Positions 50,087 to 61,239 of a stretch of DNA of 64,000 nucleotides are shown one piece after another (positions within the stretch are counted from its first letter, which is position 1; each line of letters begins with the position of its first letter). Made by a program: the position numbers and the translations under genes. Where the stretch lies: NCBI GenBank assembly GCA_034509425.1, contig JAVTVJ010000447.1, positions 1,116,001 to 1,180,000 of the forward strand, in the 5' to 3' direction. Source of the DNA: Eopsaltria australis. Taxonomy: Eukaryota; Chordata; Aves; Passeriformes; Petroicidae. Below the pieces are notes generated by a model, which worked only from the letters and a program-made list of their open reading frames with translations, had not been told where the DNA came from and did no database searches.

Positions 50087-50478
50087 GTACAGCCTGGAGA
50101 AGAGAAGGCTCCAGGGAGAACTATCCAGCACCTTCCAGTGTCTAAAGAGGCTCCAAGAGAGCTGGAGAGGAACTTTTAACAAGGGCCTGGAGTGACAGGA
50201 CAAGAGGGAATGGCTTTAAAATGAAAGAGTGAAGGTTTAGATTGGATATTAGGAAAAAATTCTTCCCTGTGTGGGTGCTGAGGCCCTGGCACAGGGTGCC
50301 CAGAGAAGCTGTGGCTGCCCCTGGATCCCTGAAGTGTCCAGCGCCAGGTTGGATGGGGCTTGGAGCAGCCTGGGATAGTGGAAGGTGTCCTTGCCCATGG
50401 CAGGGGGTGGAATGAGATGGACTTTAAGGTTCTTCCAACCCAAACCATTTGGATTCAATGATCTGTGAGTCTGTGACT
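50087..50478 (+). mobile_element. CR1 LINE fragment, longest copy
   Basis: About 390 bases, from TACAGCCTGGAGAAGAGAAG through GACAGGACAAGAGGGAATGG, GATTGGATATTAGGAAAAAA, GCACAGGGTGCCCAGAGAAG and CAGCCTGGGATAGTGGAAGG. It ends in CAACCCAAACCATTTGGATT and a degraded tail. It belongs to the same subfamily as the 34.4 kb copy and is truncated at nearly the same internal site. The minus-strand frames at 50176-50683 are its shadows. Confidence 0.95.
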
Positions 50479-53400
50479 CTGTGTGTGCCCTGTGCTGGTG
50501 CCAGGGAGGGGGAACTACAGGGACATGGCACCACTCATTACTGGAATGCACAGAGACACAAATCCAACCCCAAGAGCTCCTGCCAGCCCAGCTCAACCAG
50601 TCCCAGGTTATTACTCTGTTACTCTCTAAAGCACAACTAGCAATATTAACATAATGACTACTACATTTTAATGATGTTGTCATGGAAAAAAAGATTGGTG
50701 TGTCTCACTGTCAATTTGGGAGAAAAGGCAAAGGCCACATTTTGACATAATAGTCATGAACAGGAGAGAAATCTCTTTTAATTGCCGTGCTTTTTTCCTC
50801 CTTGTTTTCTTAGATCCACCCCGTAATGAACATACAATTTTAATCAAAGGCCATTAAATAAGTATTGCTCCTCTTCTCTCATCAACAAAATAAAAAATTA
50901 CACCAGCCAGTGAGAAGTTATTGCAATGGCTGGAATGCTGAGGGTCTTCTAAATCTATTTTAGCATGTTTTGTAAAGACTCTTCTTCTTTAAACACGGTC
51001 AGTGAGGCTGTAAAGCTGCACCTCACACCATCACTGAGCTGTGCCTCAGATCTGGGCACGCAGCTCAGTACCCAGACACCTGTACTATCAGCTAAATGTT
51101 AATGTATTCTATCAAAACCAGATTACCTTCCCCACTAAATTATTCAATGTCATTATGCGACTCGGCCATCTGCAATCCTAATGTCTTGTGTTCGAAAACT
51201 CCGAGCGCCTGCTGTATTATTTTTGTTTTACATTCCTACATAAATCCGTTAAACTCAATATGTTCCAGCGAATCCACAAAATCAAACGCAATCTGCTGGG
51301 CTGTAAAACACCAGTTACTGAAAATCGAAGGGTTTATTATAGTAACAATTCAAGGAGTCACTGAGCAGCCTGGGTGGGCTGAAGGTCAAAGCACATGCTA
51401 AGGAAGGAGTTAGATAAGCCATGCTGCACAAGGTGTGTTTGCTATACATAGCATGGCCTTGAAGCCATTCATGTATTTCATATCTAATAAAAATCCGAAC
51501 AGTTGGTCTGATTGGATTTTAAGTGTTGCAAATTTGGAAATCAAATAGGCAGACTCCCTTTAGACTTGGTCTATTTAAACCATAATTGTAAAGAACTGCA
51601 AATCACATTTACGGCGCTGTGGAATTCTCAAGGGATTGGGTAAGGATTTTACCATAGGAGAAGTATTCATCATTTTAAATTTGTTATTAACAAATCAAAA
51701 TGTACACGGCGTGTGACACTCTCTCGTTTTGTCATTGCCATTTTGCTTACATGGCAGTACAAGTGTAACCACTCTTCAGTGAACGGAATGCTCTTTAGTT
51801 TTCACAGCCATTTAATTATATGCTTTGACAAAACCCAGTTATATTATTGTCATTCTGTTAGTCTGGCAACACTAAGTAAAGAGATAAAACACCACTTACA
51901 TTCCCCAGACTACAGTTTAAGGTGTGATTTGGAGACCAGATTCCCATTCTCAATTATAAAGCAGAAGTTTCATCATCACAAATAAATTTTAAAAGCAATG
52001 ATGGACTTGAATAACTTTCTACCTGACACTTAATACTCAGGGAGAGACTTCATTTGCCTTTGGTTAAGAGAAACAGAAGCTGAAAATGTGACATACACAC
52101 CCTCTCCCAATACAATGCTAAATGGGAATGCATAGAAATCAGGATAAAAGAGAAAAAAACATCTTTTTCCTTGTTATTAGTGTCTCCACCAGAAAATGCT
52201 CCATGTCCTAATTCTCAAGGCAGGAGATTTATGAGCACTGGCAAATCACAACACTGTTAACATTTCTGTGCACTTCCACATCCAAAATTCACCTACTCTG
52301 CTCATGATCTGACACTGTTTCTATTCCTCCTCTTTGGAGGGAGTGTATTTTGGCACTGATTCTGACCTGTCTTAGAGGAAAACCCTTTCACTGAAGTAAA
52401 GCTTTACTGGACACTTTATAATATTTTGTGACAAAAGAAAGTGCATTGGCAGAGTCTTCATTTCTACCACACAATGCAGCCACCCTGACGGTGTTGCACC
52501 AGGGGAGGGTTTTTTTGTTATCAGGTCTGTTCAAAAAGCACAGAGTGAGAGCACAGGATTCCAGACCATCCCTACTCCAGATAGTCACAGCTAATTTTAG
52601 GCAGATTTTCCCCAGGAGGAATTCCTGGTGCTAGTGAGAGGCAGGTATAGCAGAAAAATTGTAGCCGGTGGAAATAAAATGATCGTATCTCGATGTATTT
52701 GGCTTGATACATTTAAAATGCACATTCTGTTTTGTTTCCGTATTTGAAAAGTAAATGACTGTAGGTTAAAGTGCATCATGTCTACAAAATGTGGCTCAAA
52801 AAAGGTTTTACCAAAGTATAAAAGTTTTCACAATTCTCCTTTATTTACTGGCTCCATTTCTCTTCTTCCCAATTCATCCTGGACTAAGAATCTTGTAAAA
52901 CTCAGGAGAGGGAAAAAAAGAGTTAAAAATAAAAGGACAACTGGGTCAAAATGATGCAAAAATAGCTATTCCAGAGGCCTGTGTAAATCTCTTAAAATCT
53001 TAATGCTCTACAGGCGTCTTAAGTAAGGATCTGGATTATTCACTTTTAAACAGTAAATATCACCTTTGGTTCAGGAACTCCCTGAACCATAAATTGCTGG
53101 AGGCTAAGATAATAAATTTTGCAAAGAGGAATCACAATCACAGCATGTTTGCCAGGTTCTTATACTCTTCTCGAGTCATCCCCCGTGACTATTACCAGAG
53201 ATAAGATACTAGGCCAGATAAAGCTTTATTCTGAGCCCTTTTATGTTCTTATTCCCCCAAATATAACCACCTTCTTTGAAGATAAGACCAATTCTCAGCA
53301 CTAAGAACCTACACACAATTATCTAACATCACTGAGACAAACTCCCAGAAGATATGAGCAAATCATCGTAAGAAGTTATTTTATTCACTGTAACAGACAA

Positions 53401-53842
53401 TTTGCTACATCCAAATCTCTCTGAAACGTGGGATTGCTGAAAGGACCATGGCTATTCATTGGCACAACAAGCTTCAAACACATTTTCAAAACTATCTTGC
53501 TAATGTTGCCCTTCACAAGCTGCCCTCCTGTACATACCCTTCTCTTTTGGGTTGTTGTCTACATAATTTTTAATGTCATTTCCAAGCTTCCCTTGCGTAT
53601 GATTTGGTCATGGTAAGAGAAAAGCAATCCAAGGAAATAATCCAGGGCACTTAAAATTCAGTATATTTTGAGGGTAACAATCTTGGGGGTATCCATGAGG
53701 ACCTGGTTCCTCACCTACATGCCTGAGTGATATGAATTCAGCCTCAAATGAGCAACCACTCCTCACCCTTAGCACCTGAAACATCCTAAATTCATAAAGA
53801 CAAGCAAAAATTCTATAGTAAAATTATATTAGAAAGCAAAAA
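50479..53842. other. Unique non-coding stretch
   Basis: Holds the CpG-retaining block at 51080-51960. No gene, RNA or repeat is identified elsewhere. Confidence 0.6.
51080..51960. promoter_or_regulatory. Candidate cluster of conserved regulatory elements
   Basis: The left part (51121-51350) keeps about nine CpG sites in AT-rich DNA, for example TGCGACTCGG, TTCGAAAACTCCGAGCGCC and AAACGCAATC. The right part has a perfect odd palindrome, ATTTGTTATTAACAAAT (51679-51695), and a near-palindrome, ACACGGCGTGT (51704-51714). Further CpG sites lie at 51612-51790. No repeats or credible frames overlap. Enhancer function is an inference. Confidence 0.4.
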
Positions 53843-53967
53843 ATAGAATAATGAAGTGGTCTGGGTTGGAAAGGACCTTAAAGTCCACCCAGTTACAACA
53901 CCCTGCCACGGGCAGGGACACCTTCCGCTATCCCAGGTTGTTCCAAGCCTTGTCCAACCTGGCCTTG
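53843..53967 (-). mobile_element. CR1 LINE fragment, 3' end
   Basis: Reversed tail region ATAGAATAATGAAGTGGTCT, then GGGTTGGAAAGGACCTTAAA, CTGCCACGGGCAGGGACACC and TTCCAAGCCTTGTCCAACCT. It ends abruptly at GGCCTTG. The missing part does not resume beyond the LTR at 54.65 kb, so this is an ordinary 5' truncation and not an LTR interruption. Confidence 0.92.
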
Positions 53968-54053
53968 TCACCTTTAGAAATGGGGTTTATCATTCTTGCA
54001 CTATCAGCTGTGCAAAATCATTTTACTTTTGCATTTCTTGTGTATTTTTATAC

Positions 54054-54059
54054 GTGCTC
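54054..54059. repeat. Left target-site duplication of the solo LTR
   Basis: GTGCTC directly precedes the LTR. The right flank has ATGCTC at 54650-54655, so the match is 5 of 6. Six bases is typical of ERVK-type (class II) integrations. Confidence 0.6.
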
Positions 54060-54279
54060 TGTTGCGTTCCCTGCTTTTATCCCGCTCCGGTCCCTGCGGC
54101 AGAGCGCTAGCGCGGCCCTGAAAAGCCAATCGATTTCCGATCGATAGGGCTTCCCCAGAGAGCCGACGACGGGCACCGCTAGTCTGCTTTCGGGCTGAGG
54201 AGTTGATGCCCTCAGAGCACTGAAGGATAGCAAAGAACTACCCAAAGAAGGAGGACTCTTAGTATGAGAGTTCGGCAGG

Positions 54280-54285
54280 TTTATT
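54280..54285 (-). terminator. LTR polyadenylation signal AATAAA
   Basis: Read on the minus strand as GGGGGTAATAAACCTGCC. It lies about 50 bases downstream of the TATA-like box, the normal order for a U3-R junction in an LTR. Confidence 0.7.
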
Positions 54286-54336
54286 ACCCCCAAGGGAGCT
54301 CAGGGACTAAGAGCCCAGAACAGCTCATTACATGGG

Positions 54337-54343
54337 TATTTAA
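54337..54343 (-). promoter_or_regulatory. LTR TATA-like box
   Basis: TTAAATA in the context CCTCCCTTAAATACCCATG on the minus strand. It is upstream of the AATAAA and downstream of the CCAAT-type box, consistent with a U3 promoter. Confidence 0.55.
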
Positions 54344-54649
54344 GGGAGGAACAACATCCAATAAACTGAGGGCACAGGGGCAATACAGGGGAGGGACCAG
54401 GGTGCATGGTCAAATGAGGTTGAGGGAGGGGAGGGGGGTAGAGAGAACAACGAATGAACAAGGGGGTAACAGGGAATTTTCCAGAACTGGGATACATAAC
54501 AGACAAGTCAAGGAACCAATAGCAGGAACTTGGGGTTCGTGGCTTGGTGGTCCAAACCACTGCCTCTGGCAGCTCCGGGGGGAAACTCTCGGTATGTGGG
54601 ACATGCCACCGGAAGTCCTCGTCCTTCCTGGTTCAGAACCACCGCTACA

Positions 54650-54655
54650 ATGCTC
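54650..54655. repeat. Right target-site duplication of the solo LTR
   Basis: ATGCTC, one mismatch from GTGCTC at 54054-54059. A 5-base duplication (TGCTC) would also fit if one end base belongs to the element. Confidence 0.6.
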
Positions 54656-54998
54656 AGACACGAGGCAATAATTATCTACTGAAACAAAATCCAATAATGG
54701 CCAACACTGTCACAAAAACATCCTACCCAAAAGAGTTTCTAGGGAGGATAGCATCTAACAGATACACTACAAATCAGATAAAAAGATTAGAAATTGATAT
54801 GAAACCCTAAGAATTTGAGTCACCTCAGCCATTTAACTTCTAAGGCAAAACAGTGTGTACAGAACTCTAGAAGAAGCTGTTCTCCTAGCTCCTGTCTATA
54901 AGAGAAAAAGAAAAAGACCAGAAAAGTAAAGCCGTTTACCTAAAAATCTAAATCACCCTAATGCAGTTCGACTACTGTGGGCTTGGCCATCTGGCTGA

Positions 54999-55068
54999 GA
55001 GGCTCATTAGTAAAGAAATGACCCCTTCACATAAAACACAGTTGGGTCATTCCAAGCTAATGAGCCTT
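54999..55068. repeat. Imperfect inverted repeat, possible hairpin
   Basis: AGGCTCATTAG (55000-55010) is matched inverted by CTAATGAGCCT (55057-55067). AATGACCC (55017-55024) is matched by GGGTCATT (55044-55051). The result is an outer 11-base-pair stem (12 with a G-T pair), an asymmetric internal loop, an inner 8-base-pair stem and a 19-base loop. Both arms hold a TAAT-type and a TGACCC/GGGTCA half-site, so it could be a regulatory element instead of, or as well as, an RNA hairpin. Confidence 0.6.
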
Positions 55069-56429
55069 CAAGTTTTATTGTTTTGTACACACAAATGCTT
55101 GGATGTAAATCTGCTTGGGAAGTCTGGCCTCACACACTCCAAATCAGGCACACCTTGAATTGATTCGCTCATTTCTTTATTTAGTTACAGTGAAAGGACA
55201 GAAAAAAAGATAGAAAGAAAAATTTTTTAAAAGCCTTTGTATTTATGCTTCAACATGTATTTCAGTAGTTAAACCCTGATATTGAATTATTTATTTTTAT
55301 ATTTTTTTAAAATCTGATCTAATAATTTTAATTAAAATTCACTCTGAAAAAATGTTAATGGTTGAACATTTGGAAGGATCAGAGAAACCAGACCCCAAAA
55401 AATCCAAGACCTGACTTTCACAACATACATAATGAAGTTTTGAATTGTGTGAGTTAACCTTACTGCCTTTCCTGGGGATACTGAGATACTGAAATCAGGC
55501 ATCTTATATTCCAAACTGAATCCCTTACACATACATGTAAGGATGAACAACATTCCCTGACATCCATGGGATTTGGCTCCACATCCTCATCCTACAAGCA
55601 AAAAATCAAAAGTACTGCATGAAGCATAAGGATTCATGCTCACCTACTCAGTTAGAAGAGTAAGACATAATTTTCTGTTAAACTAATACATTTATGACCG
55701 ACATCAACAACAAAAATTCCTCCTCTCACTTCCTTTCTCCCAATTTTTTTTTTTAATTTATAAAGGAAATTTAAAAAAAAAAAAATGACGTTTACTCTTA
55801 TGGACTAATACAGCGTGCTAGCCATGACACTGACCCCTGTTCTAACTTGGATAATAAATTATTCACATTGAAGTTTACCTTGCAAGGCCTTTAGTCATTA
55901 GAGCTATTGTTCAGCTTCAAATGATAAAAAAATTATAATAAAATAATGGAATAACAAATGAGTTCAAGTGCTTGAAGTTTGTAACATTTCAAAAATTCTA
56001 ATGATCTGATTGTGTCCATGTGGAGGACAAAAAGAAGCTACAAGAAAAGAGGTCATTCACCCAATAAAAATTAAAATTCCACTGAGCAAAATCACCATAA
56101 GGTACTTCACAGAGAAAAGAAATACACAAGCAAATGGTTTGGCCATTTGACATCACAGCAGCTTCTGTTCTGCTCTAGCAGAAACAAACCCCTACCATTC
56201 AATAACCTCAGGAAATTCCCTGGGTGAATGGTCCCACAGCTTGGGAAAACTCAGCTTTGGGCTTTTTGTCTCCTTTCCCTCCAAAATGCTGTAATAAAGT
56301 CCAAGTAATGTGATTTTCTGCAGTTTCCTGGATACAAAGGGCTCCAGGTGAGAGGGTTGTGTCATTCTCTGATTGCGTCTCTTTCCAGCAAGAGCTCGCA
56401 CGGGGTTTAGTGCAAGAGCTTAAGAGCAC

Positions 56430-56720
56430 CAAAGGTTTCATGGCACTAATATGTCGCCGGTTAATTCTACCTTATCCACTTAGGCTCAGCTTAGCCTTAA
56501 AACCCAATTAAAATGTAATTTATCTGATCCCAGGATTCTAGGGCATCCCTGGAAATGCATTTAACAGTCTCATTGTAACCACATTATTACACATTGTTTA
56601 CTTTAGAGCACATCACAAAGAGCTCAGCCACTTAGAGCTACAGAACTGTATTTTAGGGATCTCAGTAAACTGAAATGTATAAATTTCATTGCAATTTTAA
56701 TGAATAATTACAGTTATGAT
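56430..56720. promoter_or_regulatory. Candidate conserved non-coding element
   Basis: Unique block with ATGTCGCCGGTTAATTC, AACCCAATTAAAATGTAATT, GGAAATGCATTTAACAGTC and TTGCAATTTTAATGAATAAT. There is an ATGCAT octamer-like word and several TAAT sites. Support is textural only. Confidence 0.3.
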
Positions 56721-56908
56721 GCATCTGTCTGTGTTGCCACTCTCTGTGTGTTGTTCTTTTTAAATAAATGTAGGAATTGGACAATGCAGCAAAGATCTGA
56801 TAAAGATATAAAAGTCTTATATAATAAAGGTATTGTGAAAATGTGAGGTCAGTATGTTACCCTAAACACAATTTACTTTTTCGAACAGAGAAGCTTAAAG
56901 CTTTGGTA

Positions 56909-56985
56909 CAGAATCACAGAACAGCTGGGCTGGACAGGATATTAATGATCATCGAGTTCCAACCCCTTCATATGGGCAGAGAGAC
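56909..56985 (-). mobile_element. CR1 LINE 3' tail fragment
   Basis: Reversed terminus CAGAATCACAGAACAGCTGG, then GCTGGACAGGATATTAATGA, TCATCGAGTTCCAACCCCTT and CATATGGGCAGAGAGAC. It is short and diverged. Confidence 0.82.
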
Positions 56986-58149
56986 AGATTACTTGACAAA
57001 TCATAGACAAAATAATTTCACAAAATGCTTCATTTCATTCTGTTGTACCCAGAATACTGTAAACCAAAACATTGTCAACAGTTGCAATAGCTTTTAAAAG
57101 GAAAGGTTCTGAAAAAGTTTCCAAATATTAAAAAATATTGAAAATTGAATCAATACCTCAAATTCAAAAAATAATCCAATCCAAAAAGAAAATTGCTTAT
57201 TCCTTCAGGTCAATCATTTAAGAAAAAAAACAAAAAACAATCCTGCTACTCCTACTAAGTAAGTTTTCATAAAACTAGAACAGAGACATTTTTTGTCTTC
57301 CATTCCTCAAGTGAAAATATAAAAACCAACTCCATGTGCTCCCAACATCTGGCTAATACACAACTCTGGAAAAAGCAACAAGTTCCTGTGCCACAAGATG
57401 TGATGCCCTTGCATTTCTACTGCATTTTAGAAGCTGAAAGGCAAGTTCCCAAATATCAGATGCCACCAAACACTGATATATCTGATTTCACATTATCACA
57501 CATTTCACTGCTGTAGAAGTTGGAAATGATTCTGTATTAGAATGCACGTGTTCTCCAGCTCTGCATCATTTACTGACAGCAGAAATCATTTACCAAAAAA
57601 TGCAAACAGAACTTACCACCTCTTTTTTATCTGACAGTTCATCCACTTAATACTAATTTGATTAAAATACATTCTTTTTTTTCCCAAACAACCTTTTGAA
57701 TCTATTTGTTTCTGAAAAACTCCCAGCTGCTAACAAGGTAAGATCCTTTCTTTGTGTACTATTATGTTTTCTTGGATTACAGCTGTACCACATCAGCATG
57801 CAGATCTCCAGTGATGCACAGAACACTTCTGATGTGCAAGCATGCCCTCTTCTGGATATCCAGCACCATCATTTCAGCTGAAAGTTCCCTAAATTACAGT
57901 GAATTCCTCCAACACTGCCTTGCAGAGCTATTGTCTCATTTGTAAAAATATTCCAGGTGTAAACAAACAGAAATAATCCAAAGCAATGCAGGATTCATAA
58001 CCTGCAGGTTTACACACAACTGACATATTTTCTGTAGGTTGGATTGCTAATGGCACTGTAAATATTGCAGTGACATTACTGATAGGAAAAGAGTTTTGAC
58101 CTTTCCTGAGGTGAAGTGCTTCCTTGACTATCCAAATGCTGATCTAATG

Positions 58150-58198
58150 ATGTGTCATTTTTGTCTCAGTTTTCAGTGCAACAGGCAAACCAAAGCCA
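58150..58198. repeat. Unidentified short dispersed repeat, copy 1
   Basis: TGTGTCATTTTTGTCTCAGT and TTTCAGTGCAACAGGCAAAC here resemble the segment at 59374-59423 in the same order, with roughly three quarters of positions matching by eye. The surroundings do not match. It may be two remnants of one old mobile element. Confidence 0.4.
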
Positions 58199-59373
58199 TT
58201 CAGAATTTGCCCAGTTGTAGTAAAAATTCAGTCCAACTGCTGAGGAGATTCAGGCAGGTTTTAAAGAAAATAAATAAAAAAGAGAGATATCCCATGTCTT
58301 TGAAAATACAGGTGTTTTGCACCCCCTTCCAACAGTCAAATACCCCAATTATTGAAGGATTTTTCACGTGCAACAGAAGATGTTCTGTAGCCTCCAAGGA
58401 GGCACAGATTTTTGATGTGGTTTTCTAAAACCTCACTAATTGCAGTAAGTCCATGGTTCTTTTATTTTGATTCATTCCCAATAGTTCTATAAATGCATTG
58501 GGAGTATTTTTTTTTTGCATCTAAAAGAATACAACACCCAACAATGTCAATCTGGATTGTGTGAATACTGAAAGTAAGATTTGTACACCAAAAGCAAATA
58601 AACACAGAGGTAATAATCATATTGTTATTGGAATAGTATAAAATGCATAATAAACTTCTCTCATATTGATACTGACTTGCACACATGGAAAAACAACAAA
58701 TTATCAGCCCATAAATGCTAACTTCAGTAGAAATAAAATTAGAGAGGTTATGGATCACACTATATAGACAAGATTGATAGAGAACGTTTTTCAGGTGGAC
58801 AAACAGGTTTAACAGCATCATTTTCAGACATTACCTCTGAAATTGAGGCAATGCTTTCCAGAATATCAAGAGCAGCAGTGCAGAAGTCATTACTTCTGTA
58901 AGAACACACTTCAGGAAAAACAAAACAACTAACTAATTAATGCAAAATTAAATGAGTTGAACATGAAAACCAGTGCATGAAAATGCAGTTTTGGGGGGTT
59001 GGTATGCTTTGATTTTGATTGAGGTTTTTATTGAAGAAACAACTCATTTTTATTTTCTCTGAATAAACTAAGTTTAAAATGATCAAATACTCTGATAAGG
59101 TACCAACAGTACAGCCAGACCTTTTGTCTGCCTGCATACATATATGAGATAAAACAATGAGGAATAACAAATAATTTCTCAAGAAAAGCAAATTTCCTGA
59201 GTATTGATGAAATTGGAGTCCACTTACTGAATCATTTATTCCCAACTAGGGCGCATAAGAAATTAATACAATATTTTATAGGAAGACAGCTTGGATTGTT
59301 GGTCAAAAACAATGAAAAAATCATCAAAATTAAATCCCACACCATCTTGACAGTTGAGTCACTTCATTCTGTT

Positions 59374-59423
59374 ATGTGTTGGTTTTGTCCCAGTTTTCAG
59401 TTTAATGGGCAAAGCAAAGCCAG
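59374..59423. repeat. Unidentified short dispersed repeat, copy 2
   Basis: TGTGTTGGTTTTGTCCCAGT then TTTCAGTTTAATGGGCAAAG and CAAAGCC, parallel to copy 1 in the same orientation. The GTCCCAGTTTTCAG word is loosely like the start of some bird ERVL-type LTRs, a weak resemblance from memory. Confidence 0.4.
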
Positions 59424-61239
59424 ACACTGCAATTATACAATTAATGCAAAATGTTTTAATGTGGAAATGGCAAGGCATTCAAACTTTAATGAATTAAGAC
59501 TGGCATGACCTCAATTTCAACAGAGAGGCCCAGGCAGAATAAACCCTACAGGAACCGAGAAAATCAGGTTTGAATTTACTGTCAGTCTAGAAAATTTCCA
59601 TGCTAATTTGGAGGGAAGTATCTTGTTAGAAACATCACTCAACCTAATATGCAAACTCAGCCTCAGACTCCATAAAACTCCTGTGATTTATTTACATTTT
59701 AACATGACATACAACACTTTTATAATGACATAGCGTGGTTTGCCTTTAAAGACAAAGCAAAAAGGAGGCAAAATGTTCTCTGTTTGATACCACCAAGGAG
59801 AATCCAGCACTGAGGTTCAGAAACAGCATTTCCTCCCACAGACATCAGAATCACAGTTACAGAGTCAGTAAGGCAGCTGGTGATGAATGAGATAAGGAAA
59901 GAGGGGAACCCTGCGAGGCAGGAACTGTCTCCTTGTTCTTATCAGTGAACTCAGCTGGGATAACTCCCAAATTTAAAAAGCTACTCATCCCAACAGGGAT
60001 GTGTGAACCTGAAATCAGGACAATTTTTTAGGCTATTTGTCATTTCCAAGCCATGAAGTTTCATTTTCTCAGAGCTTTTTTATTTATTTCTGATTGCAAA
60101 CACCAGTGTGGTTCTCTGAATCTGATAAGAAAAACGCAGCAAACTCTGAAGATGGAATTACAAAACCAGGAAATTCAGGAATGAATAAATAAATCAAAAC
60201 TAACTTTTGCAATTGTAAACGATGCAGCATTTCTGCAAATCTACTGAAAAATAATGGACATGCTTTATGATGAGGGCCTGACATCATCAAAATAGAAGAG
60301 ACAGAAGGTTCCTGAAAAGGTGTCTCAAGTCTCACTGTGGGTTGCATTCTTGGACAGTGATTTATGTACAGTCATGAGCAGGTGAGGCACTCACAAGGGA
60401 TGCACAAATGCAAAAATCCTAAACTGATCAAGAAGCAATGCACAGAACATTTGGGAACACATCCTATTCTTCCAATAATAACTACAGTGTTTCTACTTGT
60501 TTCTTTCAAGTGCACAAAGACAAAACTGCTCTACAAGAGCCAGGTGATTATTAAAATAGCTCATCTCCAGCTTGAAATACAGTGGAAAGCTTCAAACAAG
60601 CTGCTGTCCTCTAAAGATTATTCGGCCAGCCAGGAATTTGACAATGGTACGGATGGAAAAACTGCCCTGCTGAGCCAGTCATGCCTGAGTCAGTGGATGC
60701 TGCTGCTCCAGCAGTCAATCTCTTGTCACTCATCCCTGATTCCTCATCTCAGGACAGCTCTGGACATTCCTCTGTCTCATAACTGTAATTTACTGCTCAC
60801 TGTCACCCCGATTAACCTCACACAAGTCAGCTCCAGAGCTGAAATGTACACACCAATTATTGCTTATCTTAAATACGAATTCAGATGAAGCTGTTAAATG
60901 TGACAGCTGGAAGTATCTTGAGAGTTTATAGATTTTTTCAGTTGCTGCCGTGTTTCTCGTTCTCCAATCAAGCACAATAACCAGCTGTCTGCTAAGGACA
61001 TTTCATCTTCATGTACTGCAGCACTCTGCTTTTCCTTTGAGCGATTCCAATTTTTTACTGATACATTTGTGAAGAGAAGCTGCCAGCAGGCTTGTGCTTT
61101 CCCATTTGTCCTTCTGATATTTTGTCGTTTCAATAAATGGCATTTGCTTCTCTGTAGGAAACAGGAAGGTATCAGGGATGGGTAGTAACTTTAGAGAATA
61201 AGATTTCAAAGAGTAAACATTACCATTATAACATGGTAA

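Larger units (their letters stand above)
54060..54649 (-). mobile_element. Solo LTR of an endogenous retrovirus (class II-like)
   Basis: A 590-base element lying on the minus strand, starting TGTAGCGGTGG and ending AACGCAACA, so it has TG...CA ends. In minus-strand order it carries a CCAAT-type box read as ATTGG (54516-54520), a TATA-like TTAAATA (54337-54343) and AATAAA (54280-54285), followed by a CpG-rich R/U5. A primer-binding site does not follow it, and a purine tract does not precede it. It is therefore a solo LTR left by recombination. No viral genes are present. The ERVK assignment rests on the duplication length. Confidence 0.8.
54656..56908. other. Unique non-coding stretch
   Basis: Contains the inverted repeat at 54999-55068 and a candidate conserved block at 56430-56720. 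It is otherwise AT-rich, with no gene. Confidence 0.6.
56986..61239. other. Unique non-coding stretch
   Basis: AT-rich, without a supportable gene. A 174-codon plus-strand frame (60364-60888) is the longest here not overlapping a recognised repeat. It has no recognisable domain, and an opposing frame (60790-60975) overlaps its 3' end. The pair of similar segments at 58150 and 59374 is described separately. Confidence 0.55.

Noticed and set aside
50249..50683. 144-codon minus-strand frame
   Set aside because: Most of it is antisense to the CR1 copy at 50087-50478. Very similar peptides appear antisense to the CR1 at 34.4 kb.
53843..54649. CR1 split by the LTR
   Set aside because: CR1 sequence stops at 53967 and does not resume to the right of the LTR. 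About 90 unrelated bases separate the two, so they are neighbours and not nested.
54264..54671. 135-codon plus-strand frame and opposing frames
   Set aside because: They lie inside the solo LTR, which is non-coding and on the minus strand.
60364..60888. 174-codon plus-strand frame outside recognised repeats
   Set aside because: The translation shows no known domain, no signal peptide of note and no splice context. An opposing frame overlaps its 3' end. Length alone is weak evidence in a 64 kb six-frame search.
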